Assembly (NCBI RefSeq): GCF_040807025.1
Contig: NC_090951.1
Coordinates: 4,588,001-4,652,000 of the forward strand
Direction of reading: 5' to 3'
Length of the DNA stretch: 64,000 nt
Origin: Struthio camelus
Taxonomy: Eukaryota; Chordata; Aves; Struthioniformes; Struthionidae
In this document: piece by piece, positions 37,935 through 50,900 of the stretch
Layout of the letters: each line of letters opens with the position of its first letter
Position numbering within the stretch: the stretch's first letter is position 1
Notes under the pieces: model-generated
Seen by the model: only the letters and a program-made list of their open reading frames with translations
Told to the model about the DNA's origin: nothing
Database searches by the model: none
Translations under genes and position numbers: made by a program

Positions 37935-40900
37935 TCTGAGCTTTTTTTTTTGAATAAAGGTAGATATGTGAAGCAACATACAAGTTGCCAGTGTGTGTAA
38001 CCTCTCTGGTGTCTGCACGTCTTCAGGAGAGCCCTTCCCTAGCTGCCTGGGTACCAGTAGCTACCAGCGATATCACCACACAGGTGCCTGCACCATGCCA
38101 GGATTTTTTGGGTAAGGATTAGTAAAACTCTAGTGCCTTTTAAGCACAAGCTCTTACTTCAAAGCCTGTTCCCAAAACACAGTAAACCACCTACTCGCTC
38201 ACTTTGGAGAGGAGGGAACAGAGGTTGCTCGGCACAGGCAGTCAGCAACACTGGGCCTGGAGAGCGCGTGTGCAGGGTCTCACAGGGTAGCCTTGCTGGG
38301 GAGATTCGGAGCACAGCGCATCTGGGATCTGGTCCCATGCCCACTGAGATCAATGAACAGCTAACTACAAGCAGGAGGACCAAATCCTAAATGAGAAAAA
38401 AAACACTAAAGAAAACAAACACACACACCAAAGTGCTGAGAACTGCCAGCATCCCTCTGCTTGCTGGAGCACGCTCAGCACCCCAAAGGGGGCATTTAAC
38501 TTGCAGGATATGTGGAAAGCGATCACATAATCCCGCAGGCGCTTTCTCTGGGGTCACATACAAAAGAAAGCCTGTAGCTCTGCACTGTTCTGAAGGGGGA
38601 AAAGATCCCATAGCAACTTTCATTCTACAGCTTCCAAACAAAAACCTTTACAGGAGGGAGAAGGAGGGCAGGGGAGGCGGGTGTAAAATCATAGCCATGA
38701 CACATCTCTCTCCAGGGTACTTGTGTTTTGCTCACATTTCTTGGCTCTTGGATTCCCTGCTATTTGTATGGGAGCTAAAGCCAACACGGCAATGCTTCTG
38801 CAAGGCTTTCTGATCGCTAGAGAAGGCAGCGGCAGCTCCAGCTCAGCACTAAAGACAAGCAGTTGTATATTAAATAAAAAAATAAAAGAGGCCAAAGCAG
38901 TCACCTCCAGAGCTGTGAGGCTCACGAGGCGTAAGAGCAAGGACTGGCAGGGTGCTGGCGTAGACCTGTTCTTCTGAGGCAGGCTCTTTACTGGTTTGAG
39001 ACCTGGCATCTGTTCGTACAGCCCTGTATATCGCAGGGGCCACCTGGGATACAAGAGCTGAGGGACGAGGTGGGCAAGCAGGAAGCAGTCAGGTTATCCT
39101 TGTGCCTTTGAGGATCTTTGCAATGCAGTTGCTTTCGGTGCATAAGTTAGTTTGTGCTAGTGGGCCAGTGTAGCCAAGGCATCGACTTATTTCTTCTCAA
39201 ACAGGCTTTTCCGTATCTGATTTGGACAGTCTATTGCAGGTGGGGGTTTTCAACTCAGTGCACTTTGGAGAGGTTTTCCAGAGGAAAAGTTTCCTAAGAC
39301 ATTTTGAGGAACTCCTGGGACTTTAATGACAGAGGGGGTAACACTAAGATATTGGGGAGCAGGGCAGAGGGAACCAATTTAAACATGATCTGGATCACCT
39401 CAGTTGTGCCAGAACAACCCTCTGCCTGGCTGTTTGCTTAAACCAAGTCAAGGAAATAAGCTGGCTGAATTAAAAAAAACAATAAACAAACAAAAGTTAA
39501 TTTTCAGCCTAACCAGTTCCCCTATCTAGGTCACTGGATGGTCAACCAGAGCGTTGCACAAACTGTTATTGCTGCTACGACAAAAAACACACGCTGAATC
39601 TTTGTCCCGTCAGAATTGATGACGGTGCTTGTGGAGGGTGAAAGCCACAGCCCTTACTCAGACTTTAGTACTAAATTTTATAAAAGCAACAGGATTTACC
39701 TCTGGGATACGAGTGTTAAAGAGTCAAATTATGCTTGCAGTGAAAACTCTCAGCGTAAGCGGGTTTTGACTCTGTGTTCATAAAATAACCAGGAGGTGAC
39801 ATTTGCTGTGGAAATGCCAGAACTTGTTATGATGCTGAGAAAAGGGAAAAGTCCACCTTCATTAGACAAGAACTGCAATATTCTTGCTTAAAACGCTGGC
39901 ATGGCGAGGCCATTTAGAAGAAGCTGCAGGGGAGTAAGGCTGTGAATCTGAGAACTGGGACTTCTCCTAATACTTGAGACAATTTTGTTCCTTTATCTGG
40001 ATTGCAGAACACATTTTCTTCTCTAGATTCGTGTGCATTTCTATTCCGTTACCACAGAGTATACCCAATTTTGACTCCAAAGTCTGTGTTGCTAAACCTC
40101 CAGCTACAACAAGCACAGCTCTTTTAACCCAGCTCTTGTTTAACGTTAGCCCTGGCATAGTGGCTTTTTAATAACCCCCTGCATTTGGTACGCTTTGTGC
40201 TGCTGCGAACTCTGGAAGGGCAGTTATTGTTCACGTTATAGCGGGTGCTGCATTAAACATCTGCTGTGTGAAACCACCAAACCCTCCAGCTGAGCAAATT
40301 GCTGGGTGTTGTGCTGGGAGCCTGTTCGGTGCTGCGGTCATTTGCTTGACTAAGGAAAAAAAAAAAGTCAAATCCACCTCTCATGCAAGCCTTAACAAGG
40401 GTCTCCAGTGCACACCAGCTGTCAGCACAGGAAAAGCGCTGTAATTGGAGTGATTAAAAGCTCACAACAGCAACAGACATGCTTCTCCATTTAAGGTGGA
40501 GTGAAACTGTCTTTTAACGGTGAACATGGCTGCTCCGTAAAGCCTGCTGAACTGCCTTGGTCATCTCTGCCTTAGCATTTTCAATTCCACAAAGCTCGCT
40601 CCTGAAAGTTGGTACCTACAGAAACACTTCCAACCATTGTCGGGGAACGGAAGCATGAACAGAGCTGTGAACCTCCAAGCTGTACTGTGGCTGCGTCTGT
40701 GTTTTAAAGAGATTCTGCACTAGGACTAGAATAACGACAATTTTTGGTACCTCATTGGTGAGGTTACCATGGGAAGGCTCTCGTTTAATGTTGCAAACTG
40801 TGCAGGAGCGGCGGTCTGGGAAGGAGAAATTTCCACATGCATTTGATAGGACTCAGTAAAAATCTCAGAAAAATGGGCCCAGCACCTCAGTTGGTAGACA

Positions 40901-41759
40901 TTTATGCCATCCAAAGCAACAGAGTTACAGTGATTTGAATTGACTGGTGTGACCAGTAGGCTCTTGCAAAGCAATGGGCCTCTTTTTACCCCCCTCCAAG
41001 AATTGGCCCAGTGTGGATATGCAGGATATCAGAACCTTCCCTAGTTTTTCTGGAAAATCTTTTCACCTCTCTCACACATAAAGGAGACCTTGAAAAACAA
41101 AAAACAAAAAAAAAAAACAAATAGTGTTGTCCTCTGTCTCGGAATACTTTCTCTCCCTGCACATTTCATGCTAACTAAAAATAGCTTTAAACCCTGGGTT
41201 AAGTAAGCCTCTTATATTTGAAAAACCTGTTTCAAGTGGACAAAGGAGGCACAACCAAGACACCATAAAAATGCCTCAGGTTTCGGCGACTGAAACTTGA
41301 AATACCAGACTGGTACTATTTTGTGTGTCCAAGAGGGAACTTATTAACACTGAAACACTGACGGTAAAGAGCAGGGTAAGCCTGAATATGGAAACAGGGT
41401 GCAGCCGTCTAGTTCTCCTTTCCGTATTTCTCTCCCAAGATCAGACCAAGTTCCTTTTCAAGACTAACTGGAAGCTGTGAGAAAAAAAATTATTCACAGG
41501 GAAAAGATCAAAATCTGTTCTGCATATCTCAGTAATACATTAGGAAAAGATAGTACACTTATAAGTTGGTCAAGATCTTGGCTACAGAAGAATTGTCTGT
41601 GATCAGACCATTTCCATAGTTTAATATTTGTGAAAGAGTTTCAAAATGCTGAAGTATTTCTAGAGATACCTCGCTTTGTTTATTTCTATTCTAACTATTT
41701 CTGAGTTAGAGTTCAAAGGAAAGCTGAGAAGAGTTAGAGAACAGGATATGAGATTGCAC

Positions 41760-41906
41760 GGTTGGTTTTTAACCTGTAGTGCATGAAGCACTACAGGTCT
41801 ATAGACTACTCAGAGGAATCCGAGAAGAGTACTAAGAAAAGCAAATCCATTGTCACGCTAAATTTGTTCAGCGAGGGTCCACAAATAAGGAAAGGTTGAA
41901 AAGACC
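41760..41906 (+). mobile_element. Ancient hAT-like non-autonomous DNA transposon
   Basis: The left end ggttggtttttaacctgtag and the right end ataaggaaaggttgaaaaga form decayed inverted repeats (AACCT against AGGTT with T-rich or A-rich outsides). Between them lie tctatagactactcagagg and gcgagggtccacaaataagg. This matches the known amniote pattern 'ggttctcaacctgtggtccgcggac ... ggtctgcgaa...aaaggttgagaaccactg' of short hAT-derived elements. No transposase is present. An 11-bp hairpin (41772-41798) lies at the left end. Confidence 0.55.
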
Positions 41907-43689
41907 TAAGATATCTGGAGACCTGATTCTACTACCAAGTCTGCTCCTAGCTCACTTTCTCCCTCTAAAGAGAAAACTACCACCTAAAGAAACAAACAAA
42001 AAAACCCACCTAATAATCTTTTGCTATTTTTCACAGCAAGGTCACTCTGGAGGATTATGGCCTAGATCCTGAAAGCTGATCTTTGCAGGACTAGAAACTA
42101 AAGCATTCTTATTCTTTTTATTAATTATTTCCCCAAAAACCTTTTTGTCTAAAGTCTGGGTTCCAGTGGGAATCTCCAAGGCAGAAGCAGGACAGGTAGC
42201 TGATGAAGAGGAGTCTTACAACCATTCTGAAGTGGGCCATTCCCACTTCTGGTTCAGTGCGCTTTGTGATGGGGCACAGACGTCAAGCCTAAAAGGTGAG
42301 AAAGTCAGCTGGATCCACACCCCCACCACCTCCATTTAATTCTAGATACTACAGCTTGCGCAGGCCATTCTCCACCACTGGCCATGCACAAATCAAAGTC
42401 TAGAAAGAAAATAGCAGCCAAAATTACATCTAAATTTTTCCAGTTTCTAATGTACGGAACAAACGGAAGTATTTCATGTTAGCAGATATGACCTTACAGA
42501 TATAGATGTGCAGGAAATCAAAAGAGCAACACTTGTATACAGACATGAAAATGAGACAGAGGAATTCTTACTGGCAAAAGTAAGAACTTGTTCAGTGCAG
42601 AAACTGGTCTCAAAGGACTGCAAAAAGGAACCACTGCCCAGAACAAGGGCTTTATGAAACAGCTCTTCTAAATGACCTTCCAAGATACTGCTTCCTTTGA
42701 GGGCACTGTGTTAGCTAGTGGTACCAAAAAAACCCCCCAGCAGGAGCCATAACCCAGTGAGTCAAGGACTCAACGAGTATGCCAGTGCAACAGTTCAAAC
42801 TGACATTCCCTCCCCAAACTGAAAGCAGAAGCAAACTCACAAGAAATTCACATGATACATTTCTGAGAAGATTCTCCTAGACCCCATTCCCAGTATCACA
42901 TGCACACGGCATCATTGCAAATAGGGTCACAACCCAAAAGAGCAGGAAGTTGGCAAGAAAATCAGGTGGGTGAAAACATTTCATAGGTACTCTCTTCACA
43001 AAACAGATAGGGATGCACCTTCCTACCAGACCACCTTTCTGAGAATCATCTTAGGTCCATGCTTCTTTCTGCTGAGTTCTCTGGCCTCTTGGTCAGACCT
43101 TAACATAGTTGCTTTCAGGACGGCTGCAGTAGTTTTTCCTGTTCATTGCAGGGAACCCAGTCAACGTTATAACACGTCCCTCAGACTGGAGTTCTGTGGC
43201 TAAAGACACTAGCTCATGATGATACCACCCTTTTCTTCCCAAGGGGCCACAACGGGAACCAGTCAGGAGATTGATCTGGCTTTAAAATAAGGTGATTTTT
43301 AAGCCAGATCAGTTTGCCGATCCACTTTGCAGTACAGCTATGCAAATTCCTTTTACGCAACAGAGAGGGAAGGACAAAGGCAGGAACAAGTGGAAAAAAA
43401 AAAAAAAGTAAAACAGAATGGCAAGAACAGAGCAATCTCACATTACCACTAAATAAAGTCATTCAAGCTGTGAAATCATGACAGAAATCACTTTAGCATG
43501 ACTTACGTGGAATCAGATACTACCAACAATAGGGAGATCTGGAAAACTGCTCATGTCCTCAACCTCAGAAGATTTCAGCTTGAGAAACCCTTACTTGAGA
43601 GGAACACAGCATGCTTTGAGCTGAAATGGTCACGTACAGTCATTCTTTCTCAGCATAACAATATTTAGAGCATCTTAACATACACACAC

Positions 43690-43736
<47 letters not shown>

Positions 43737-44850
43737 CCCTTCCAAAGTTTTTTACATCCCAGACCAATGAAGAGATGTTAAGTCTGGAAACTGTCAGGCA
43801 GGGATTTCAGAGAGTTCTAAGGATTTTGTGTTTTGTTTTGTATTGTATTTTTTTTCCTTCTTCCTCCTCTTTCTCCTTAAGAGCTTAATCAGGAGAGACC
43901 ATTGAAGTCCTGGAGAGGACAGGCCTCCTGTGTATATTCAATGAAACATGGGCTAAATCTGTCAGTTCGTAAGCACAGAGAGATTTCTGCTGCTGTCATG
44001 CAATTCGAGAGTAGAAAATAAGGAATTACGGCTAATTTAACAACATACCTGAGTAAACCAGAACTGAGCAATGCAAAAACTGTCAAATCCGTAGATCTTT
44101 CTTGAACCTTTGGTAGTACTTTCCACGTGAGACTTTGCTAACACGGCGAATCCTCTGAAGAAAAGAGACAAATGTATGAATCACTTAAATGAATCTCCCT
44201 TCAAACAAAGGCCTGACTTACTCATCCGCTCTAGTGGGGACAGGTACTAGTCACAAAGCTGCGACTCTTCTGCCCCAGTCTGTGTTAGTGTCCTGGAAGA
44301 CAATTTACTTGCGGTGCCCAGGCAGGCTGGAAGTTGCTAGAGAGCAATAAAGCTGTCAGCGCAATGCTTTACAGGGCCTGTTGCTGGACCTGAGGGATGT
44401 ACCACATTGCTAAGGAGGAAGAACTGAGGGGGAAAAAAATCCTACTCCGATCTTCATTTATTTCAAAACATAGACAAATATTTAGCAGGATTATAACAGC
44501 TATATGAAAAAGACGGGACATGCCTCCTCCCTACAAAAAAAAGCTTGCTCCCGTCATTGTTCTTCTAAGTCAGTAGAGGACTGTTAAAGTATTCAACACA
44601 AGGTCACATAGCTGGTGACACGTTGTACTCCTTACTTTAGCTAGTAGGTCCTCAGGATCCTGCATGTTGCTTTAGGGATGCCAGCCTGATTAGAGGGGGT
44701 TAAGCAGCATTGTACCAGGTTTGTATAACACAGACATGCCCACAAACGCCTATTAAAATACATCATCTACTTGGGAGAACCAGAGAGTTTAAGGGCACCA
44801 GGACTCGGGGGGGGAAAGGCATAGTTAGTTACTGTGGAATTTACAATGCA
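41907..44850. other. Intergenic stretch with simple repeats
   Basis: No exon was recognised. It contains a hairpin at 43272-43311, a poly-A run near 43395-43407 and the CA/TA microsatellite at 43683-43732. Confidence 0.5.
43683..43732. repeat. Compound (CA)n(TA)n microsatellite
   Basis: A short CA run (43683-43691) is followed by about 19 AT dinucleotides (43694-43732). The length is likely to vary between individuals. Confidence 0.95.
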
Positions 44851-44961
44851 AGGCCTGATTTTTAAGCTCAATGTCAAAATTACTGGGTGAAACTTTGTGG
44901 CCTCCATCACACAGAAGGCAGGTTAGAACATTATAATGATCTCACTGGCTTCAAAAAATTA
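44851..44961 (+). mobile_element. Ancient CR1/L3-like retrotransposon 3' end
   Basis: The order gggtgaaactttgtggcctc, then catcacacagaaggcaggtt, then agaacattataatgatctca, then ctggcttcaaaaaatt follows the reptile repeat tail 'gaaattctgtggcctgtgttatacaggaggtcagactagatgatcataatggtcccttctggccttaaaatct'. It is much older than the CR1 copy at 19.2 kb and is a fossil with no coding capacity. Confidence 0.55.
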
Positions 44962-47900
44962 ATGCACTGTAGGGGAAACAAGGGAATAGACTTCTGCAGC
45001 TGGGGGAAGGATTTCAGGAGGCTTAAGTTTATTGTTCCAGCACTAATTTCTTAACTACCTACTGGCAAATCACTTCGGGCATCCTTGCACTGAGTAGCAT
45101 GATGCTATGCGAGGATTGGTGAGGGTCCCTGCAGCAAGGAGCCCTGCCCAGGTTAATGAGAACAAATCAGCTCAGCTATCCAGGTGCAGTAGTTCTTCCC
45201 CAAGAGAAATTCTAGCTCCACTGAAGTCAGCTGCTGAACTCTCCTCCACCTCATTTTAAACAGTTCCCCCCCCCCCCCCCCCCCTTCTCCAGTTCCTTAA
45301 CATTTTCCTGTGTTTCACCTATTTAGGTTACAAGCACATTGGGAAACGTTGTCACGTTACTGCCTTCCCGAATGAAAACCAAAAAATACCACTAATAGTA
45401 TTTAACAAAACTATCAAATTAAATGCAAAAATAAACAGATGATGCAAGCCATATCTCCGGATGGTAGACTGATGCTTTCCTAAAAGCAGAACTGTCAGTT
45501 CTCTCTCAGACTAAACAGTACCCAGGAACAGATCTGGACTTGAGCTGCATATTGTGCACAGTAGAAAGACCACGTTGGTGAACACACTTAAGTGAATTTA
45601 GAAACCACTGCATAAGACTTATCTTGCTAATCTAATTTCTTAGACAATTTCTTTTCTACCATATAAATAAATCTTTAGAAACTTTTAGACTTTGCTTTCA
45701 GTGAGAATTTCACCTACACAAGCACACGGGTTCTGGTCTTTAAGAACTATTAAGACTGTGTAAATACTACAGCAGGGGAAAAGAAAAAAGTTAAGGTGGC
45801 CAAAGAGGTTGTAAGCAGTAAATTTAGCACAGGAAAGCGTAGACTGCACATCAAGAAGCTCTTAGAAAAAGCGTCTGATACGCCACCATTTAAAGTTTAA
45901 ATCATCAGCTTCCCTGTTGATTCATAGAGCAAATCATAACAGGGCAAACGTTTTGACTATTTTTCCCCCACTAATATTTGCAAAAGGGGGAGGGGGGGTA
46001 GCAGCTTTTTAAATTTTAATCTCAAGTTTTTCACGCATCTGCTCTGTTTTTACACAAGAGTTCTACTAGAGCTAGTCAGAGAAAGCTAATTTCCAACCTT
46101 AATTTTCACCTTTTACCTTCAAAGACGCAATTAAAAGCATGTCCAGGCTTTACCTAGTTCTAGAAGTTACCCAATCAAGAAATCTAAATACCATGTTATT
46201 TGAGAGACTGACACACTGTCAGTTTATATATCCACTACTTTCAGTGAGCACAGCCTACCAGCAAGCTGGGATTTATTTATTCCACAAATTTATGAATAAT
46301 TTCTAACAACAAATCCATCTGAGAATTTTGCAATTTGTCAGCAAACATAAATTGCTCAGATAAATTAGTTTTAATGAATTATTCACCAAAACTTACTGTA
46401 TAATGAAGTAGAGAACAATTCTGCATTGACAGACAGAACCAGGATAATGAGCTAATAGATATTTTTCATCTTTCATTCCTGCAAGCCAACAAAGGCTGGA
46501 AACATCCATATGCATATCCTACTTCACTGCATTTAGCAGTGCCACGACCCAAAGCAGATTAAACATGCAGTGCCTGATAAAACTTTTACTGACGTAACTT
46601 TCCAGCACAGATTTTTAATTTTTCTAGCAGAATAGAAAAGGGATTCTTACAAATTTAAAGGCAACTTACAACACAGTCCCTCCATTCTAAATCTTTAAAA
46701 GACATTAGCAGAGACTAGTTTGTCTTCAGAGCAATCCTTCTAGCAGTCTTACCCCAGGGCCTATTCAGAGTCAATCAATCACTCTCCACCTTCATCCTCA
46801 TCCTCATCATTTGCTTTCAAGCAATTGCTGAAAACAGCCCCATCTGCTTTAAAAATCAAAGAGCAGCAGCTGGTGATCAGTTGTCTTTATAGAAGTCTGC
46901 AAGACTTAGGGATATTGTCCTGAGCAACTCAGTCAAAATTAATTATAACCTAAATGGAATTAATTAGAGGCTATCTTTATTTCATCTCTATTGTTGTGCA
47001 GGCAATTGTTTAGCTATTCCTCACATGACTTGGTAATTACAGTAAAATGAAACCACTTAAAATAAAGCGTCCTGAATGGGTTTGATTTAGATTTACAAGA
47101 GCGTGTCTGTGGAGGTGGGGCGAACAACACTGTTTGGTAAGTATGTAGTAGATGTCTGCCCAGAGAAAGGATTTGTTAGTTCCTTTTATCACTCAGTTGT
47201 GGCACCACCAGAACGGGAAAGTCACTTCAGAAGAACACACTTCAGCAAAGTTACGTGAGAATTGCAAACAGCTGGCCGTGGAGTTGGACGAACACAAGCC
47301 CACCGCTTCAGGTGGTGTAAACGGCCGTGACTTCAAAAAGAAATGATAAACTCATTCCTACGGCTGAGGTGTTGCTCCGTCTGTTCTGAAATGAATCCAC
47401 CAATACAGCAAAGAGAAAAAAAAATTATTTTATAGCTATCCAATGTATAAACATATGCATGCTTAAATGTGTGCATTTGTTGTGTTTGCATTTTAAAAAT
47501 ATGCATTTCTTCCCAAATTGTTGCTCACCATCAGGTGTTGAAGTATTTTGCAGTTAGGCGTGAGAATGGCAATGCCCTCGTACGTTGCCATATTTAGTGA
47601 GATGATTTCTTAGGGTTAGAGAAAAATCCATTCTTAAATTCAGAGGGAACTTTTTGTTAAAAAAAAAAAGAGTAAACCAAAAAAAGACTAAGTAGGAGCA
47701 ACTTTCCTCTATTGCAGAAAAACTCGGATGGAATTCTGTTACAACATTCAGAAGACTTCAGATTCAGCAAAACTTCCTCTTGTAGCTGAACGTCTAAGAA
47801 GTAAGAAACCTCCTGAAATCTGTCACATGTAAAGAACCAACATTTTTGTATCGCACGGTGGGAGTGAGTTCCTCCAGGCACTTGAATACCAATCCAGATC

Positions 47901-50900
47901 AAATGGTTCCAGATCAGCATTTCCACAACCGACTATCAAGGCATGTGCCTACAAGCCAGCAGACAGCTTCCCAGGCCAGCAGGCATCAGAGGCAGCTAAA
48001 AGAAAACAGTCTCATCAGGACCGAAAAGAGAGGCTGGCGGTTTTCTATCTATTTTTTAACCAGTGCTCTGGTTACTAACATCTTTGATTGGATTAATGGA
48101 GTTTGATTTTGTATTTTGATGTTATACAAAAAAAACTTTGAGAACAGAAAAAAAAAATCACTTAGGGAAAAAAGCACGCATCTAGTCGCAATCTATTGAA
48201 CTGACTTCTCCCTATCAACATAGAAAAGCCAAATTGTTCTGAAATAATAATGTCTCTTGCCCATGGGCTTGTGATAAGCTAATGCAAGACGACTCTCCCA
48301 CTGGACACAACCACTCCATGCTTCCAGGGATAATAAATCAAGTATCCCCTTGTTGTAACCGGCAAATGCAGGCTTGGCCCTCCTGGGAATTAAGCTAAGC
48401 CCAGCCTGTAGCACAAAAGTGAAGGTGGAGCTGCATGCTTAATTTATCTGGTGCCTGCTACTAGGAAGACCCAGAGGCCCTAGGTCACGAGGACACTATT
48501 TTTAGACCCTGGAATCGTATGAAATTATGATGAGTTCAGATGTATAATACATGAGAGGGCAGGGAGGGACAGGCTCAGTCTGGCTTTTCTTACACCTAGT
48601 GACGCATGACAGAATTTTTGCCTAAGCAGCCATGTGGCAGCATCAAGCGAACGAAGGAAACAACAAAAAAATTCATTGTCTTTTTGATAGTCTCAAATCC
48701 TAGTGGTCAGCTTTCTCCTTTCTGAAAATCTCACTCAAAACAGCGGAGCAGCATGCTCAGAGTCTCAAAAATCAGCTATTTTTTTGGACGCATTACAGTT
48801 GCAGATGATGTCAGAGACGCTTGCGTGATGGCAGCAGCACACCTCGCAGTCTAATTAATCCAAAACTTTTCCAAGAGCCAATTCAAGTTAAAATGAACTC
48901 TCTGGTACCAGTGTGGCCCTCTCTGGTAATACGCTACTGATTTTCCTGGTGTAACGCTGGATGTTCAGAGCCCTAACTAGTATTTCGACTCCCCGTATTA
49001 AAATGTCTCCAGTTACATGAGACAAGCACAAAATATTCAAAAAAATTTTAAACGGAAAAAATTACATGATTCTCCTATGGTTGTCACAGTTATGCAGGAA
49101 AATCTTACTCTACCAGTAAATGAAAACAAAACGTGAAGATGCATTTTTCACTTAGACTTAACAATCCTATGACGATCTGTCTTGATTTTAGAAGATACAG
49201 ATTTTTCCTTTTTTTCCCCTTCGTACAATAATTATTATTTATTGCATTTCTTTCCTGAAGCACTGTAATGAAATATTAAACTATTTTAAGAAGTGAAAGG
49301 TCATCAATTACATTATGTTCAGCAGAGCAGGGAAAAACTTGATTAATCCATACAGAATTAAATATGTATTTTAAAAAATGACATCTTCCTACTGTATAAT
49401 TGGTTTAATGAATAGGAATGTAATCTAAATCCAAACTGGTCAACAAAAGGTTGTCCATAAATCAGCACAAAATCAGTGATTGATTTGGGTGAGCGATATC
49501 CTAAATATTTCAGATGTCATTGTTCAAAGGTATCAGTCTGTGATACAAGGTCCTCATTGCAACCTTAATAAACTAAGAGACTATTTACAGTTTCCCTCGT
49601 ACTAGAAGTAGGAGTTAAAAAACCATGTGTCCCAACCAGCCAAACGATAATAGTAATTTCCCACATTTAATTAAAAAAATAGATGAGATCTGTTTATTTA
49701 AATTGGCGCTTGAAGTAAGCAATTAAGTGCTTCACTAAATAGGACTGTGTTGTAAATTTGGCCTTTCATTACATGTATAGCTCCTAGCACAATAGGTGTC
49801 TAGTACCAGACAGGAGCTTGCAGGCATTGCTTTAATAAAAATACGCTGTTTAAGAATATTGTGAGGTATTTCCACTGTCTCTGGGGGACTTACATTAATA
49901 CAGCCTATTATCTGTCCTTATTATGCAGAATTAAGTATGCAATTAATTGGCAATCTGTAGTGGATTATGGAAACACTCAAGACAGGCAGGGATTTGTTGC
50001 TGTATTTTCAGCAGCAGCTACTGTAATTTCTTAAGTTGGGACACTGAATTTACAAGAACGCGTTTCTCTCTCAGGTAGGTCTTCTGAGCGACAATTTCCA
50101 TTTCCTTTCGACATCACAGGCAACAGCTCAAGATGTAGCACAAAGCATCTGTGAGACAACACAGTATTGCCCCAGCAGACGTTTCTTTGTGATCAGACGC
50201 ACAATAGGATGTGTGGGCTGAACGCTCCCTCAAGAAATGAAAATGCAATCAATTGCCTTAGTTAATATTTTGCTCTGTGGGAAAAACTCCATCAGCCTGC
50301 CTGGAGTTTCGTTAATCTGTGGCACTGCCTTTGCTGCTGCAGCCTAAGCACGCAAAAGTTGTCGTGTGTTTTCTTCTCGCCTGTGCTCCCTAGCAAGTCG
50401 GTGGTGGGGGTCTGTTAACCTTTCACAGCCTCCCCCGGCAGTGCCACTGATGAGATGCGGTTATGAAGTGCAGAATAAAACCGTCTCGGAGACGCCTGGG
50501 AGATACAGAGCTGCTGTATCTGGAACCGTGTCACAACACACATTACTGTCACTGGGGCCTGGGGCCACCAGGAGGGAAAGCTCTCCTGGCAGCTGAAACC
50601 AGACAACATCTAGAGGAGGCCAGGGGACCTTGGCAATGCATCGCAGACTAGGGTAGGGGTTTTGAACAGCACACCGCTCTCTCAGGAACTTGTCTTTAAG
50701 ACATTCAAACAAGATATTGTGCACAAAGCCTGTCAATAAAGTCTTTTTCTTTAGGAAAATGTATGGGGGGCGCCTTCCTGATTTTTTCAGTCATTTTGAA
50801 TCTACTAGAACAAGAGCTCCTGCTATGAGGAGCAGTGTCTATGCAGCAAACAGAGCAGGAGACCATAGGAAGGGCCCATCCCACCGTATCACGCTTCAGG

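Larger units (their letters stand above)
27956..41759. other. Intergenic stretch without recognised genes
   Basis: No coding exon was recognised. The longest ordinary-composition ORF is 152 codons on the minus strand (28896-29354). It has no motif I know and is probably chance. Small items are an old repeat phrase near 30975-31015, phased 10-bp repeats at 31416-31455, a TA run at 33775-33784, a poly-C run at 37085-37098 and a perfect X-box at 37921-37934. An AT-rich stretch lies around 35580-35665. Confidence 0.5.

Noticed and set aside
46771..46880. A minus-strand frame ending in an acidic tail (NDEDEDEGGE, stop), after a splice-acceptor-like TTTTCAG
   Set aside because: The acidic residues come from a short (TCATCC)n-like repeat. 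The open frame is only about 35 codons, and I recognise no protein.
50565..50580. A CTCF-like word (CCACCAGGAGGG)
   Set aside because: It deviates at two core positions from the CTCF motif, so it was not called.
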